Source: Nitrospira sp. (GTDB lineage Bacteria > Nitrospirota > Nitrospiria > Nitrospirales > Nitrospiraceae). Taken from it: a stretch of DNA of 56,439 bases. Under the pieces are notes generated by a model, which saw only the letters and a program-made list of their open reading frames with translations, was not told the DNA's origin and made no database searches. Location: the NCBI GenBank assembly GCA_005116965.1, contig SWDG01000023.1:35623-92061 (forward strand), read 5' to 3'. This document shows positions 1 to 8,758 of the stretch, one piece after another (positions within the stretch are counted from its first letter, which is position 1; each line of letters begins with the position of its first letter). Both the position numbers and the translations under genes were made by a program.

Positions 1-5
1 ACGGG

Positions 6-1799
6 TTGTCGCTCATGATGGGAGGATGGGATGATCTGGCGCACTGGGAACGGCGTCACTGCATCGCCTTCGTCCTCTCAGGGCTCGTCATGACAGGCGC
101 CATCCCCTCCTCACCGCTGTTCGCTCAAATAGCCACTCCTCCCATTTTTGATCCGACTCTGCGATCCGGTGAGCCTCCTTCCCCGCTGAAGAAGGAATTC
201 ACCCCTCCCGCCATGTCTCCACCGAGCCCCGTGCTACCACCGGTGCCACCGACCCCACCGGAGGACGGTGCACAGCAACAGCTCGGCCAGATACAAGTAT
301 TCGTCAAGTCCATAGTGGTGACGGGGAATACCGTGTTCTCCAGTGCGGAGATCGCCGCAGTCGCCACACCCTATGAGAACCGCACTTTGACCACCGAGGA
401 TTTGGAACGGCTACGGCTCGCGCTCACATTCCTGTACGTCAACAACGGCTATATCACGTCCGGTGCCGTCATCCCTGATCAAGACGTGAAAGACGGGGTG
501 ATTCAGTTCCAGATCATCGAGGGGGCCCTGTCACGAATCGACGTGGAAGGGACCAACTGGTTTCGGCGCGGCTATGTGAGCGACCGCATTGCTCTCGGCG
601 CGCGCCCTCCGCTGCGGATGGAACCGCTCCAAACGCGGTTGCAACTACTCCAACAAGATCCCCGCATTGAACGGATCAATGCTGAGCTGCGTCCCGGCGA
701 CCAGCGTGGCCAAAGCATCCTGAATGTCAAAGTCAAAGAACAGAGTCCTTGGAAGATGTGGTTGGAGTTCAGCAACCATCAGACGCCGGTGGTCGGAGCC
801 GAGCGAGGGTTGATGACGGCCGCCCATCAGAATGTGACCGGTCATGGAGATCCCCTCACCGTCACGTATGGAGGCTCGCGCGGAGTCCATCCGATTATTG
901 ATGTGGCCTATACGCTCCCGCTCAACCGCTACGACACGACCTTCACTGCCCACTATCGCCGGAACGACTTTGTCGTCGTCGATAACCAGTTTGACTTCCT
1001 GAATTTGAAATCTAATTCGGAAATCATTGGTTTCACGCTTCGACATCCCGTCTATCGAACCTTGTCCGACGAAGTCGCCATTGCCATCACGGGCGAACAT
1101 CTGTTTAATAAGATCACGTCGGCGCTCGATAGCGGCGGTCAAACCCAATTCCTTATCCCAGGCTCATCGAGTACAGGAATCAGTTCTGTCAGTGCTTTGC
1201 GCTTCATTCAGGAGTATGTGCATCGCACCCCGACCACGGTCATTGCCGCACGGTCTAGATTTTCTGTTGGACTGGACGTCCTGAATGCCACAACCAATGC
1301 CGGCTCCCTGCCCGATGGACGCTTCTTTTCCTGGCTGGGACAACTCCAGGGCGTCCGGCGTTTCGACGAGTGGTGGGGCATGCAGCTACTGGGACAGATG
1401 AATCTCCAGATTGCCAACGATCGTCTCTTTCCGCTTGAGCAGATTCCCCTTGGAGGACGGTTTAGTGTCCGTGGATATCGTGAGAACACATTGATCCGCG
1501 ACAACGGCTTTATCTTCTCCGTCGAATCACGGTTTCCGATACTCCGCTATGCCAGTGGCGAACCGCTCTTGCAGTTTGCTCAATTTGTGGACGTCGGTCG
1601 AGCCTGGCAAGCCAAAGGCGAAACTCCAGATCCCCAAACCTTGGCGAGTGTCGGACTGGGATTGCGTTGGGCTGTCTTACCAAGAGATCGAGCGAGGTTT
1701 GAACTCTATTGGGGGGTGCCGCTCAATCACGTGACCCATTCGACCGGCAATCTCCAAGACCATGGCATCCATCTGCAAGTCATCGTTCAGGCCTTGTAG
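6..1799 (+). CDS. TpsB/ShlB-family outer-membrane transporter (POTRA plus beta-barrel)
   Basis: Probable outer-membrane partner of a two-partner (type Vb) secretion system, exporting a TpsA-type exoprotein from the periplasm. An N-terminal hydrophobic stretch ending SSPLFAQ looks like a signal peptide. It is followed by a Pro-rich linker, a POTRA-like region at roughly residues 95-175 (VKSIVVTGNTVFSSAEI...) and a ShlB-type barrel. The conserved VRGY motif sits near residue 490, and the barrel closes at the C-terminus. No TpsA substrate is visible in the window; it may lie upstream. The frame is open to the left edge, so the start (TTG at 6, ATG at 15 or 18, or further upstream) is unresolved. 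It heads a co-directional set with a TPR-CHAT gene and a DUF928 gene, an arrangement I associate with cyanobacteria. Confidence 0.85.
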   Translation: MSLMMGGWDDLAHWERRHCIAFVLSGLVMTGAIPSSPLFAQIATPPIFDPTLRSGEPPSPLKKEFTPPAMSPPSPVLPPVPPTPPEDGAQQQLGQIQVFVKSIVVTGNTVFSSAEIAAVATPYENRTLTTEDLERLRLALTFLYVNNGYITSGAVIPDQDVKDGVIQFQIIEGALSRIDVEGTNWFRRGYVSDRIALGARPPLRMEPLQTRLQLLQQDPRIERINAELRPGDQRGQSILNVKVKEQSPWKMWLEFSNHQTPVVGAERGLMTAAHQNVTGHGDPLTVTYGGSRGVHPIIDVAYTLPLNRYDTTFTAHYRRNDFVVVDNQFDFLNLKSNSEIIGFTLRHPVYRTLSDEVAIAITGEHLFNKITSALDSGGQTQFLIPGSSSTGISSVSALRFIQEYVHRTPTTVIAARSRFSVGLDVLNATTNAGSLPDGRFFSWLGQLQGVRRFDEWWGMQLLGQMNLQIANDRLFPLEQIPLGGRFSVRGYRENTLIRDNGFIFSVESRFPILRYASGEPLLQFAQFVDVGRAWQAKGETPDPQTLASVGLGLRWAVLPRDRARFELYWGVPLNHVTHSTGNLQDHGIHLQVIVQAL

Positions 1800-1813
1800 G
1801 CGTGAGAGACACT

Positions 1814-4144
1814 ATGCGGGCACTCACTCGACCATGTGCGCTGTTCATCACCCAGGGAACTCGTTTTTTTCTACTGGTGACGGTGTTGCTCTTCACTGCC
1901 ACACAATCGCAATCCCATGAAACATCTTCTCCTGCCGGCCTAGCCATGAAAGAAGGTGCCCACGCTTTTGAGCGCGGAGCATTCGGTGAAGCGTTGTCTC
2001 ATTGGAAACAGGCCGGGGAGCTCTACAAGGGTTCCGGAAATGCCCCGGCACAGGTCGAGGCCCTGGTCCTCTCGGCTCAGGCCTCCATGGGTTTGGGACA
2101 ATCCAAACAAGCACTCCAGTCGCTGGAGCTCGCGCTTGCGCTCGTACAGAAGAGTGGTGATCCGCTCATCGAAGCTCCCATCCTTGGGCATCTGGGACGG
2201 ATCTACTTGGCCCTACGGCAACTTCCCGAGGCGTCGGAATACCTCCAGCAAGCGGCCGACATCGCACACAAGCAGAAGGCCTCGCCGCTCATGGCAACCA
2301 CACTGAATGATCTTGGTATTCTTTCCGCATTAAAACAGCAGGACAAGAACGCACTGGATGCATTTCAGGAGAGCGTGTCTCACGCACAGAGCGCTGGACT
2401 CCTCCTGCTCGCAGCAACAACCCGCACAAACGCCGCTCGAGTCCTGCTGCGACTCGGCCAACCAGCCAACAGTCGCGTCGCCCTCGACGACGCGCTTGAT
2501 CACTTACAGGACTTACCCCCATCTCGTGATCACTCACTCGGCTTGATCGGCATCGCGCTAGCCTACCAACGCCTCACCCCTCAGCTACCACAAGCTCATG
2601 ACCCGCTCGTGCTGCGAACCGCAGGTGTGCTCCAGGAAGCGGCTACCTTCGCTGAGCAACAGGGCGACAAGAGGACGCTCTCCTATGCCCTCGGATATCT
2701 TGGACATCTCTATGAAACAGAATTTCGCATGGACGAGGCGTTGCAGCTCACCAGGCGGGCCCTGTTCGCCGCGCAAGCCGTGGATGCCCCCGAGTCACTC
2801 TATCGTTGGCAATGGCAGTTAGGGCGTCAGCTGGCCGCGACGGGTCAGCTGGATCAGGCCATCGCCTCATACCGGCAAGCAGCCGTGACGCTTCAACCAA
2901 TTCGCGTTGAACTCGCACAAGCCTCTGTTGAAGATCCGACAGTCGGCCAAGACACCGTGAAGCCTCTGTTCTTTGAGCTGGCCGACCTCTTGCTCCAGCG
3001 AGCCTCTCTGACGGAAGACGCCAAAGCAGCCGAAGGGTATTTGCTTTCCGCTCGTGATGCGATCGAGGCGTACAAAACAGCTGAGCTGCGAGACTATTTC
3101 AAAGATGACTGTGTCGATGCCGTGCGGTCCAGGCTGACCACATTCGATCGGTTGTCCCCGGACACCGCCGTGATCTATCCCATTATGTTCAGTTCACGGC
3201 TGGAACTACTCATGAGCCTTCCGTCCGGTCTGAAGCGGATCTCAGTGCCCGTGACTGCTGAGCGCTTGACACAGGTAATCCGCGAATTTCGCCGCCTGAT
3301 TGAAAAACGTACGACCCGTGAATATGTGCCTCATGCACAACAGTTGTACGACTGGCTCATCCGCCCGCTCGAAACTGACCTCTCACGGTTGAACATCACC
3401 ACGTTGGTCTTCGTGCCGGATAGCGCCCTTCGGACCATCCCACTGGCTGCGCTCCACGATGGTTCATCGTTTCTGATCAACAAGTTCGCCCTCGCCATGA
3501 CACCCGGCTTGACGTTGACCGACCCACGACCGCTGAACCGCGACAAGCTCCGGTTTCTCACAGCGGGCCTTACCAAATCGGTCCAAGGATTTCCCCCTCT
3601 TCCCTACGTCGCAGACGAGGTCGAATCCATCCAACGGCTCTACAAGAGCGACCAACTGCTCAACAACGCCTTTCAAGCCTCCAGACTGGAACGGGAATTG
3701 CGTGAAGGACGGTATGGAGGACTGCATATCGCCACGCACGGCAGGTTCTCGACTGAGGTGAACGATTCGTTTCTCCTGACCTTCGATGGGAAACTGACGA
3801 TGCAGACTCTCGACCAACTGATCGGCCTCTTTCGGTTCCGGCAAGAGCCACTGGAGCTGTTGACCTTGAGCGCCTGCCAAACCGGTGTCGGCGATGACCG
3901 TGCCGCGCTTGGCCTGGCCGGTGTCGCGCTGAAGGCCGGAGCCCGCAGCGCCTTGGCCACCCTCTGGTTCATCAATGACGAAGCATCGGCAACACTGATC
4001 TCTGAATTTTATCGACAGCTGCGTAATCCCGCTCTCTCAAAAGCCGTGGCGCTCCAACGTGCGCAGCTGAAGCTGTTGAGCGACAGGATTTATGAACATC
4101 CAGCCTACTGGTCGCCATTTCTGTTGCTCAATAATTGGCTGTGA
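1814..4144 (+). CDS. TPR-repeat protein with C-terminal CHAT (caspase-like) domain
   Basis: 776 aa from ATG 1814, chosen because it gives a clear signal peptide (FFLLVTVLLFTATQS) and sits 14 nt after the tpsB stop. The longer frame from 1709 would overlap tpsB by about 90 nt. Residues about 40-400 are Ala/Leu-rich helical repeats of TPR type. The C-terminal third is a CHAT domain with the expected His in LHIATHGRF (H642) and Cys in LLTLSACQTG (C688), so the peptidase dyad appears intact. The signal peptide predicts a periplasmic or secreted position, unlike the cytoplasmic CHAT proteases of Craspase systems. The link to the neighbouring secretion pore (maturation or control of the passenger) is inference. 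Confidence 0.85.
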   Translation: MRALTRPCALFITQGTRFFLLVTVLLFTATQSQSHETSSPAGLAMKEGAHAFERGAFGEALSHWKQAGELYKGSGNAPAQVEALVLSAQASMGLGQSKQALQSLELALALVQKSGDPLIEAPILGHLGRIYLALRQLPEASEYLQQAADIAHKQKASPLMATTLNDLGILSALKQQDKNALDAFQESVSHAQSAGLLLLAATTRTNAARVLLRLGQPANSRVALDDALDHLQDLPPSRDHSLGLIGIALAYQRLTPQLPQAHDPLVLRTAGVLQEAATFAEQQGDKRTLSYALGYLGHLYETEFRMDEALQLTRRALFAAQAVDAPESLYRWQWQLGRQLAATGQLDQAIASYRQAAVTLQPIRVELAQASVEDPTVGQDTVKPLFFELADLLLQRASLTEDAKAAEGYLLSARDAIEAYKTAELRDYFKDDCVDAVRSRLTTFDRLSPDTAVIYPIMFSSRLELLMSLPSGLKRISVPVTAERLTQVIREFRRLIEKRTTREYVPHAQQLYDWLIRPLETDLSRLNITTLVFVPDSALRTIPLAALHDGSSFLINKFALAMTPGLTLTDPRPLNRDKLRFLTAGLTKSVQGFPPLPYVADEVESIQRLYKSDQLLNNAFQASRLERELREGRYGGLHIATHGRFSTEVNDSFLLTFDGKLTMQTLDQLIGLFRFRQEPLELLTLSACQTGVGDDRAALGLAGVALKAGARSALATLWFINDEASATLISEFYRQLRNPALSKAVALQRAQLKLLSDRIYEHPAYWSPFLLLNNWL

Positions 4145-4157
4145 AAGGAGAATCACC

Positions 4158-4901
4158 GTGACGCGTGTATTGATCATAGGGTTGAGTCTTTCCCTGACCA
4201 TCGCGGAAGTTTCCCTCCTCGACGCCGCAGATGCGCCGACAGCGGCGACGGCCGGTCAACAGGATGACCAGCTGCCTCTCATTTACACACTGCCCAAGAA
4301 ACTGACTCCTCGCGCGCGAGTCGGAGGCACATTGCGGGGGACTGAGGGCCATGAGCCAGAACTTGTTGCGTTGGTACCTGACCACGTAGGCCTGACTGTT
4401 AGACAAACACCCACACTCAATTGGTATCTCTCAAAACCAACAGCCTATCCCTTACGATTTACACTCAATGACACCCAGAAAATTGCCCCCCTCTATGAAG
4501 GCCCCCTTCCTACTCCCATGAAAGCAGGGGTCCAATCGATTGATCTCAAGACTCTAGGACTCACGCTTGAACCGAACGTCCAATACCGCTGGTTCGTATC
4601 GGCCAGGCGCAACACGGAGTCCTACTCGGAAGATATCGTCGCTGGTGGGATGATCGAGCGATGCGAATTCAGCGAATGCTTGACGATCACCTCAGTGAAC
4701 CTGACTTGCGACCGGGAGAGCGTGCGCACCAATGCCCTCATCGGGTTCTGGTACGATGCGATGGGCTGTGTCTGTTCGTTGATTGAAAAAGAACCAGCAG
4801 ACCCGTCGCTTCGGAGGCTGCGCGCGGCCCTCCTGAGGCAAGTTGGCCTCAACGGCGTAGCGGACTGGGATCTCAGATCCATTCAGGCCACGAGTAAATA
4901 G
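4158..4901 (+). CDS. DUF928 domain protein
   Basis: 247 aa from GTG 4158, preceded by AAAGGAG at 4145-4150; the frame extends further upstream but would overlap the CHAT gene. An N-terminal signal peptide (VLIIGLSLSLTIAEVSLLDA) is followed by a low-complexity stretch. The core matches the DUF928 pattern as I remember it: an Arg/Gly segment, LVPDHVGLTVRQTPTLNWYL with an immunoglobulin-like strand pattern, and a helical tail with ADPSLRRLRAALL. Function is unknown. In cyanobacteria DUF928 proteins commonly sit beside CHAT and TpsB-like genes, and the same trio occurs here, so a shared envelope or secretion role is likely. Confidence 0.75.
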   Translation: MTRVLIIGLSLSLTIAEVSLLDAADAPTAATAGQQDDQLPLIYTLPKKLTPRARVGGTLRGTEGHEPELVALVPDHVGLTVRQTPTLNWYLSKPTAYPLRFTLNDTQKIAPLYEGPLPTPMKAGVQSIDLKTLGLTLEPNVQYRWFVSARRNTESYSEDIVAGGMIERCEFSECLTITSVNLTCDRESVRTNALIGFWYDAMGCVCSLIEKEPADPSLRRLRAALLRQVGLNGVADWDLRSIQATSK

Positions 4902-5018
4902 AGCTTCACACGCAACTCCTCGTGTATGTGTTCATGAGGAATATATTGTGTGGCTCTCGGCATCGCTATCTCCGCTCCAATCAGACGACACCATTGTCAC
5001 CCTGGGTTCGCTCCAATC

Positions 5019-5042
5019 ACCTGAATCATATTTGATTCAGGT
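5019..5042. promoter_or_regulatory. 24-bp perfect palindrome, candidate activator (UAS) site
   Basis: ACCTGAATC, six spacer bases, GATTCAGGT: a perfect 9-bp inverted repeat. It lies about 150 bp upstream of the sigma-54 promoter candidate at 5169. A near-copy with the same 9-6-9 geometry occurs at 12703-12726. Position and repetition suggest a binding site for the NtrC-type regulator encoded at 11158; that is inference. Confidence 0.6.
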
Positions 5043-5168
5043 TGAATCTCTTTAGATACACCCCAATAGGAGATTTTTCTTCGAGACCGACAAGGTCCGC
5101 ATATCAACTGCCTCCTCAAAAGACATCGGTAGCTGATGCAACTACCTATCTGAATCCTACAATAGCCA

Positions 5169-5184
5169 TGGTACAGAGCTTGCT
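5169..5184 (+). promoter_or_regulatory. Candidate sigma-54 (-24/-12) promoter for the TonB-receptor operon
   Basis: TGGTACAGAGCTTGCT matches the consensus TGGCACG-N4-TTGCW at 10 of 12 defined positions, with the required 12-bp spacing between the GG and GC doublets. The predicted start is near 5195, leaving a long leader before the receptor gene at 5591. Confidence 0.6.
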
Positions 5185-5590
5185 GTATCACAATCGTACA
5201 CATTCCATCCGTGGTACTCGTTCTCACTGAACGGATGCAAAGGTGCGTTGATGGTTCGTGACTTGCAGTTGCATCGACCCCGAACAGGACCACCGATAGC
5301 TGAGTCATGACATGGTCAACCTGCAGTAAACGCATTGTACGGAAGTCACTCACCGCTCTATGTCACAGCCGCTACCACATCATCCATCGGCTGAGACGAG
5401 AAAGGCATAACCAGAAACATCCTTACCATGTTGAAGCTCGCCGGCAATCAGCAGCATATCCACGTGGCGCCCGGAGGAGTCCTCTGTCCCGCTTACCCAC
5501 TGCTAAACCTCCTCCCATCTCCACAGTGTGATGAGGTTCGCGATCTCCACGCTGTCGACATTCCCATGTCCACACTCATGAAGCCTGGAT

Positions 5591-7696
5591 GTGGGCAAGA
5601 CCATCGAGGAGCCTCCTTCAGAGCTTGTAGCAGTTGGCGCCGAGAGTGACGTGGCACACGATCAACACACTCTTTCCATTGTTGGCCTGGCACTCGTTGC
5701 AATCGTCATTTCAGCGGCTGTGCCCAGAACCACTCTGGCAGAAGAACAGAAGAGCGCAGTAGATCAGTCGCTTAACCACGGCATCCCCGACGAACTCCAA
5801 CTTCTCAAAGAAGAAGAAACAGTCAGCATAGCGTCGCGCTACGAGCAGCCGATCTCTCAAGCGCCGTCGAACGTCTATGTTATCACCGACGAAGACATCC
5901 GCCATTCCGGCGCGACAGACCTGCCGACGGTGCTCCGCCGCATTCCTGGCATGGAAATCATTCAGATGAGCGGTGCTGATTTCAACGTAAGCGTCCGAGG
6001 GAACAATCAGCTTCAACCGAACAAGATACTCGTCATGATCGATGGACGGTCCATCTACAACGACGCACAAGGGTTCGTGCATTGGAAGATGCTCCCGATC
6101 ACCTTGCCAGAAATCAAACGTATCGAAGTCCTAAAAGGGCCGGCCTCTGCGACGTATGGGTTCAATGCTTTTGATGGCGTCGTCAACATCATCACCAAGT
6201 CTCCCAACGAGATCAAAGGCACGACGATTCAGTTCGGTGGAGGCGAACTGGGCACCATTTCAAGCGCTGCCATTCATGCCGGATTGCACGGGAAATTCGG
6301 GTATCGGTTTTCGATCGGGCATGATCAGAACCAACAGTGGCGCAATCGCGATGCTCTAGCATTTCGCGCCGAGAAGTTTTCCGCCAATACCACCTATGCC
6401 TTGAGCGAGAATTCCAAGGTCACGTTCGTCGGCGGGTTGATCGATTCAAAACGTTTTGACGGAACCTTCTATGAGTCGAGCCTGTCGAATGCCAAGCCAT
6501 CACAAGCCCATGCAGGGATTACCTATGAACGCCCCGATTTCTTACTCCGAGCGTACTGGATGGAGGCTCGTAATGATGCAGTCATCCACTCACACCCTCT
6601 TCTTAACAATCTCTTCATAATCACGGATCCTTCGGGCAACTCGCAGGCGCACTTCACATTGCAGACCTACAATGTGGAACTCCAACATACGTTCACGCTT
6701 GGCCAATCCTTCCGCACAATCTATGGCGCCAATTACCGGCACAACACCCTTTCGAGCAACTTCCTCGACAGATTTTCACATGAAGATCGTCTGGGGTTTT
6801 TTGTGCAACAGGAATGGACACCCCTACGCCCTGTGACCTTTGTAGCAGGGGTTCGCTACGACCTGAACACCTTCATTCATGCCACCGTTAGTCCACGCCT
6901 TGCAGTATTGTTACGACTAGCTGACGATCACACGATTCGAGCCTCTCTTTCAGTCGGCTACCGTCCCCCAACGCTGCTTGAAACTCATGCCCAACAACTC
7001 TCTCAAATCGTATTCGATCCACCTGGTACTCCATCCACCAAAATACAGGGCAACCCAAACATGATCCCTGAGCAGCTTATCTCTTACGAAATCGGATACC
7101 AAGGCTGGTTCCTTAAACATCGCCTGCGAACTCGTGTCGATGCTTTCTATAACCTCGTGAGGGATCTTCAGGATCCGTTTTTTACCAGCAACACACGGAC
7201 CCTCACCTTTGCCAATCGAGCCGGCAAGGCGAGCCTCTATGGAGTCGAAGCAGGTTTCGAACTGCTCCTCACCTCCTGGCTCCAAGCATTTGGAAACCTA
7301 TCTTACGTAAAGGCCGACGATAAATTCGGCGGAAATGCTGAGCGGGTTGCTCCCCGATACAAAGCCAATGCTGGGTTGCGCGCTGACTTTGAGAACGGCA
7401 TCCATGGCGAGGTGCTGGTCCACTATGTGGACAAAACCAATTATCCCTTTGACCCAGACTTTCGGCTTGCTCCGCTGTTTGGCAATGCATCCCCTAGCAG
7501 ACGGTTGGACAGCTATACTCTCCTGAATCTCCGATGCGCATATAAGTTTTGGCAGCAAAAGTCTGATGGAGGGTATATGCGGGACGCCGAAGTAGCGGTT
7601 TCCGCCTTTAACTCGTTGAACGACAAACACAGGGAACATCCCTTAGGAGATCTAATCGGCAACCGCGTCATGGGTTGGCTCACAGTCCGGTATTAG
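5591..7696 (+). CDS. TonB-dependent outer-membrane receptor
   Basis: About 701 aa. A hydrophobic N-terminal segment (IVGLALVAIVISAAVP) is the export signal. The plug domain covers roughly residues 65-205, with SNVYVITDEDIRHSG, LRRIPGMEI, VLVMIDGRSIYND-like and IEVLKGPASATYGFNA motifs. It is followed by VVNIITKSP and a 22-strand-type barrel ending in ...GWLTVRY, an aromatic terminus typical of barrel insertion. The plug resembles the vitamin B12/catecholate receptor type, but the ligand cannot be read. The start is uncertain: GTG 5591 is used and GTG 5651 is an alternative; neither has a strong ribosome site. It is followed by a periplasmic binding protein, kinase and regulator, suggesting that a ligand taken up or sensed here is also monitored by the two-component system. 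Confidence 0.85.
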   Translation: MGKTIEEPPSELVAVGAESDVAHDQHTLSIVGLALVAIVISAAVPRTTLAEEQKSAVDQSLNHGIPDELQLLKEEETVSIASRYEQPISQAPSNVYVITDEDIRHSGATDLPTVLRRIPGMEIIQMSGADFNVSVRGNNQLQPNKILVMIDGRSIYNDAQGFVHWKMLPITLPEIKRIEVLKGPASATYGFNAFDGVVNIITKSPNEIKGTTIQFGGGELGTISSAAIHAGLHGKFGYRFSIGHDQNQQWRNRDALAFRAEKFSANTTYALSENSKVTFVGGLIDSKRFDGTFYESSLSNAKPSQAHAGITYERPDFLLRAYWMEARNDAVIHSHPLLNNLFIITDPSGNSQAHFTLQTYNVELQHTFTLGQSFRTIYGANYRHNTLSSNFLDRFSHEDRLGFFVQQEWTPLRPVTFVAGVRYDLNTFIHATVSPRLAVLLRLADDHTIRASLSVGYRPPTLLETHAQQLSQIVFDPPGTPSTKIQGNPNMIPEQLISYEIGYQGWFLKHRLRTRVDAFYNLVRDLQDPFFTSNTRTLTFANRAGKASLYGVEAGFELLLTSWLQAFGNLSYVKADDKFGGNAERVAPRYKANAGLRADFENGIHGEVLVHYVDKTNYPFDPDFRLAPLFGNASPSRRLDSYTLLNLRCAYKFWQQKSDGGYMRDAEVAVSAFNSLNDKHREHPLGDLIGNRVMGWLTVRY

Positions 7697-7789
7697 CGAC
7701 GATCGGGAAATATGATACTGTTCACACAGTTTTACAACTCACAACTATTTTGCGGCGCAGAGTTCCTACGTACTCTTTAAACGACCATC

Positions 7790-8758
7790 ATGATCGCTCA
7801 CACCACCAAAGGTGGAAAGAAGCCCCTTACACGATCTTCACGCGCCTGCTTGATGTCTCTTGTGCTTATCGCTTTTTCCTGCTTCTTCTCCGAGCTAGTT
7901 CACGCAACCGGTCCTGAAATCGCCATTCTCAGATCATCCGACCTAAAGGCCTATAATGAGGCCGTCGAAGGATTCAAGGCGACAGCGCCAGGCGATGCAA
8001 CCTATATCGAATATGATCTGCGCGGTGATCTCGAGCGGGGGAAACACCTTGCTAGGAAGATTCGCGCGACGAACTCTTCTCTCGTGGTCGCGGTCGGCCT
8101 GAAGGCGGCGCTGGCGGCGAAATTAGAGATCGTGGATATCCCGATTCTCTATATGATGATTCTCGACCCCATAAAATATCAGCTCACTGCCGCCAATATG
8201 ACCGGCGTCCTCCTGGATATTCCGGCGGACCGACAGTTCAAAGTCATACGTACATTCCTGCCCACCCTGCATCGGATCGGCGTGATGTACGATCAGGACA
8301 AGACAGCGGCCAAGCTGAAGGAGGTGGAATCGCGAGCAGTCACCCATAATTTTCAATTGCGTGTTTTTCCGGTCGATAATGACAAAGAGGTTCCGCAACA
8401 ACTCCGGTCGCTCTTGTCAGAGTCGGAAGCCTTATGGCTCATTCCTGACTCAACCGTGCTGACGGATGAATCGATCCGCTTTATTCTCGAATCGGCACTG
8501 GCCAAACATGTTCCCGTCGTCGGCTTTTCATCAGAGTTTACGCGCCTCGGCGCGCTGCTCAGCATGTCCATCGATTACGGTGAAATCGGTCGTGAAACTG
8601 GGCTCTTGGCCAAGCGCATCGTGAATGGCGAACAACAGTTGCCACTCAAGCCAATCTCTGTTCAACGGATTAGAATTACGGTGAATCAGAAGACGGCGCG
8701 GTATTTGGGCGTCACCATTCCAAAAGAGCTCGACAGCCTTATCGATGAGACCTATTGA
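7790..8758 (+). CDS. ABC-type substrate-binding protein (PF04392-like)
   Basis: 322 aa with a signal peptide (residues about 15-39, ending ELVHATG). The body has the two-lobed pattern of the ABC_sub_bind family: EIAILRSSDLKAYNEAVEGF, VAVGLKAALAA, PILYMMILDP, RIGVMYDQDKTAAKLKEVE, and LGALLSMSIDYGEIGRETG. No ABC permease or ATPase lies nearby. The TGA at 8756-8758 is immediately followed by the kinase ATG at 8759. The protein therefore probably acts as a periplasmic ligand sensor feeding the kinase rather than as a transporter component (inference). Confidence 0.8.
   Translation: MIAHTTKGGKKPLTRSSRACLMSLVLIAFSCFFSELVHATGPEIAILRSSDLKAYNEAVEGFKATAPGDATYIEYDLRGDLERGKHLARKIRATNSSLVVAVGLKAALAAKLEIVDIPILYMMILDPIKYQLTAANMTGVLLDIPADRQFKVIRTFLPTLHRIGVMYDQDKTAAKLKEVESRAVTHNFQLRVFPVDNDKEVPQQLRSLLSESEALWLIPDSTVLTDESIRFILESALAKHVPVVGFSSEFTRLGALLSMSIDYGEIGRETGLLAKRIVNGEQQLPLKPISVQRIRITVNQKTARYLGVTIPKELDSLIDETY

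Larger units (their letters stand above)
4902..5590. other. Long regulatory intergenic region upstream of the TonB receptor
   Basis: 689 bp without a convincing gene; the short open frames here lack ribosome sites and family resemblance. It holds a perfect 24-bp palindrome at 5019-5042 and a good sigma-54 promoter candidate at 5169-5184, both listed separately. The segment from the promoter to the receptor start would be a leader of about 395 nt. I could not identify it as a known riboswitch. Confidence 0.6.

Noticed and set aside
1709-1813. Upstream extension of the CHAT gene
   Set aside because: It overlaps tpsB and would bury the signal peptide; ATG 1814 explains export better.
5195-5590. 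Riboswitch in the TonB-receptor leader
   Set aside because: No cobalamin, TPP or other conserved core that I know could be found by eye.
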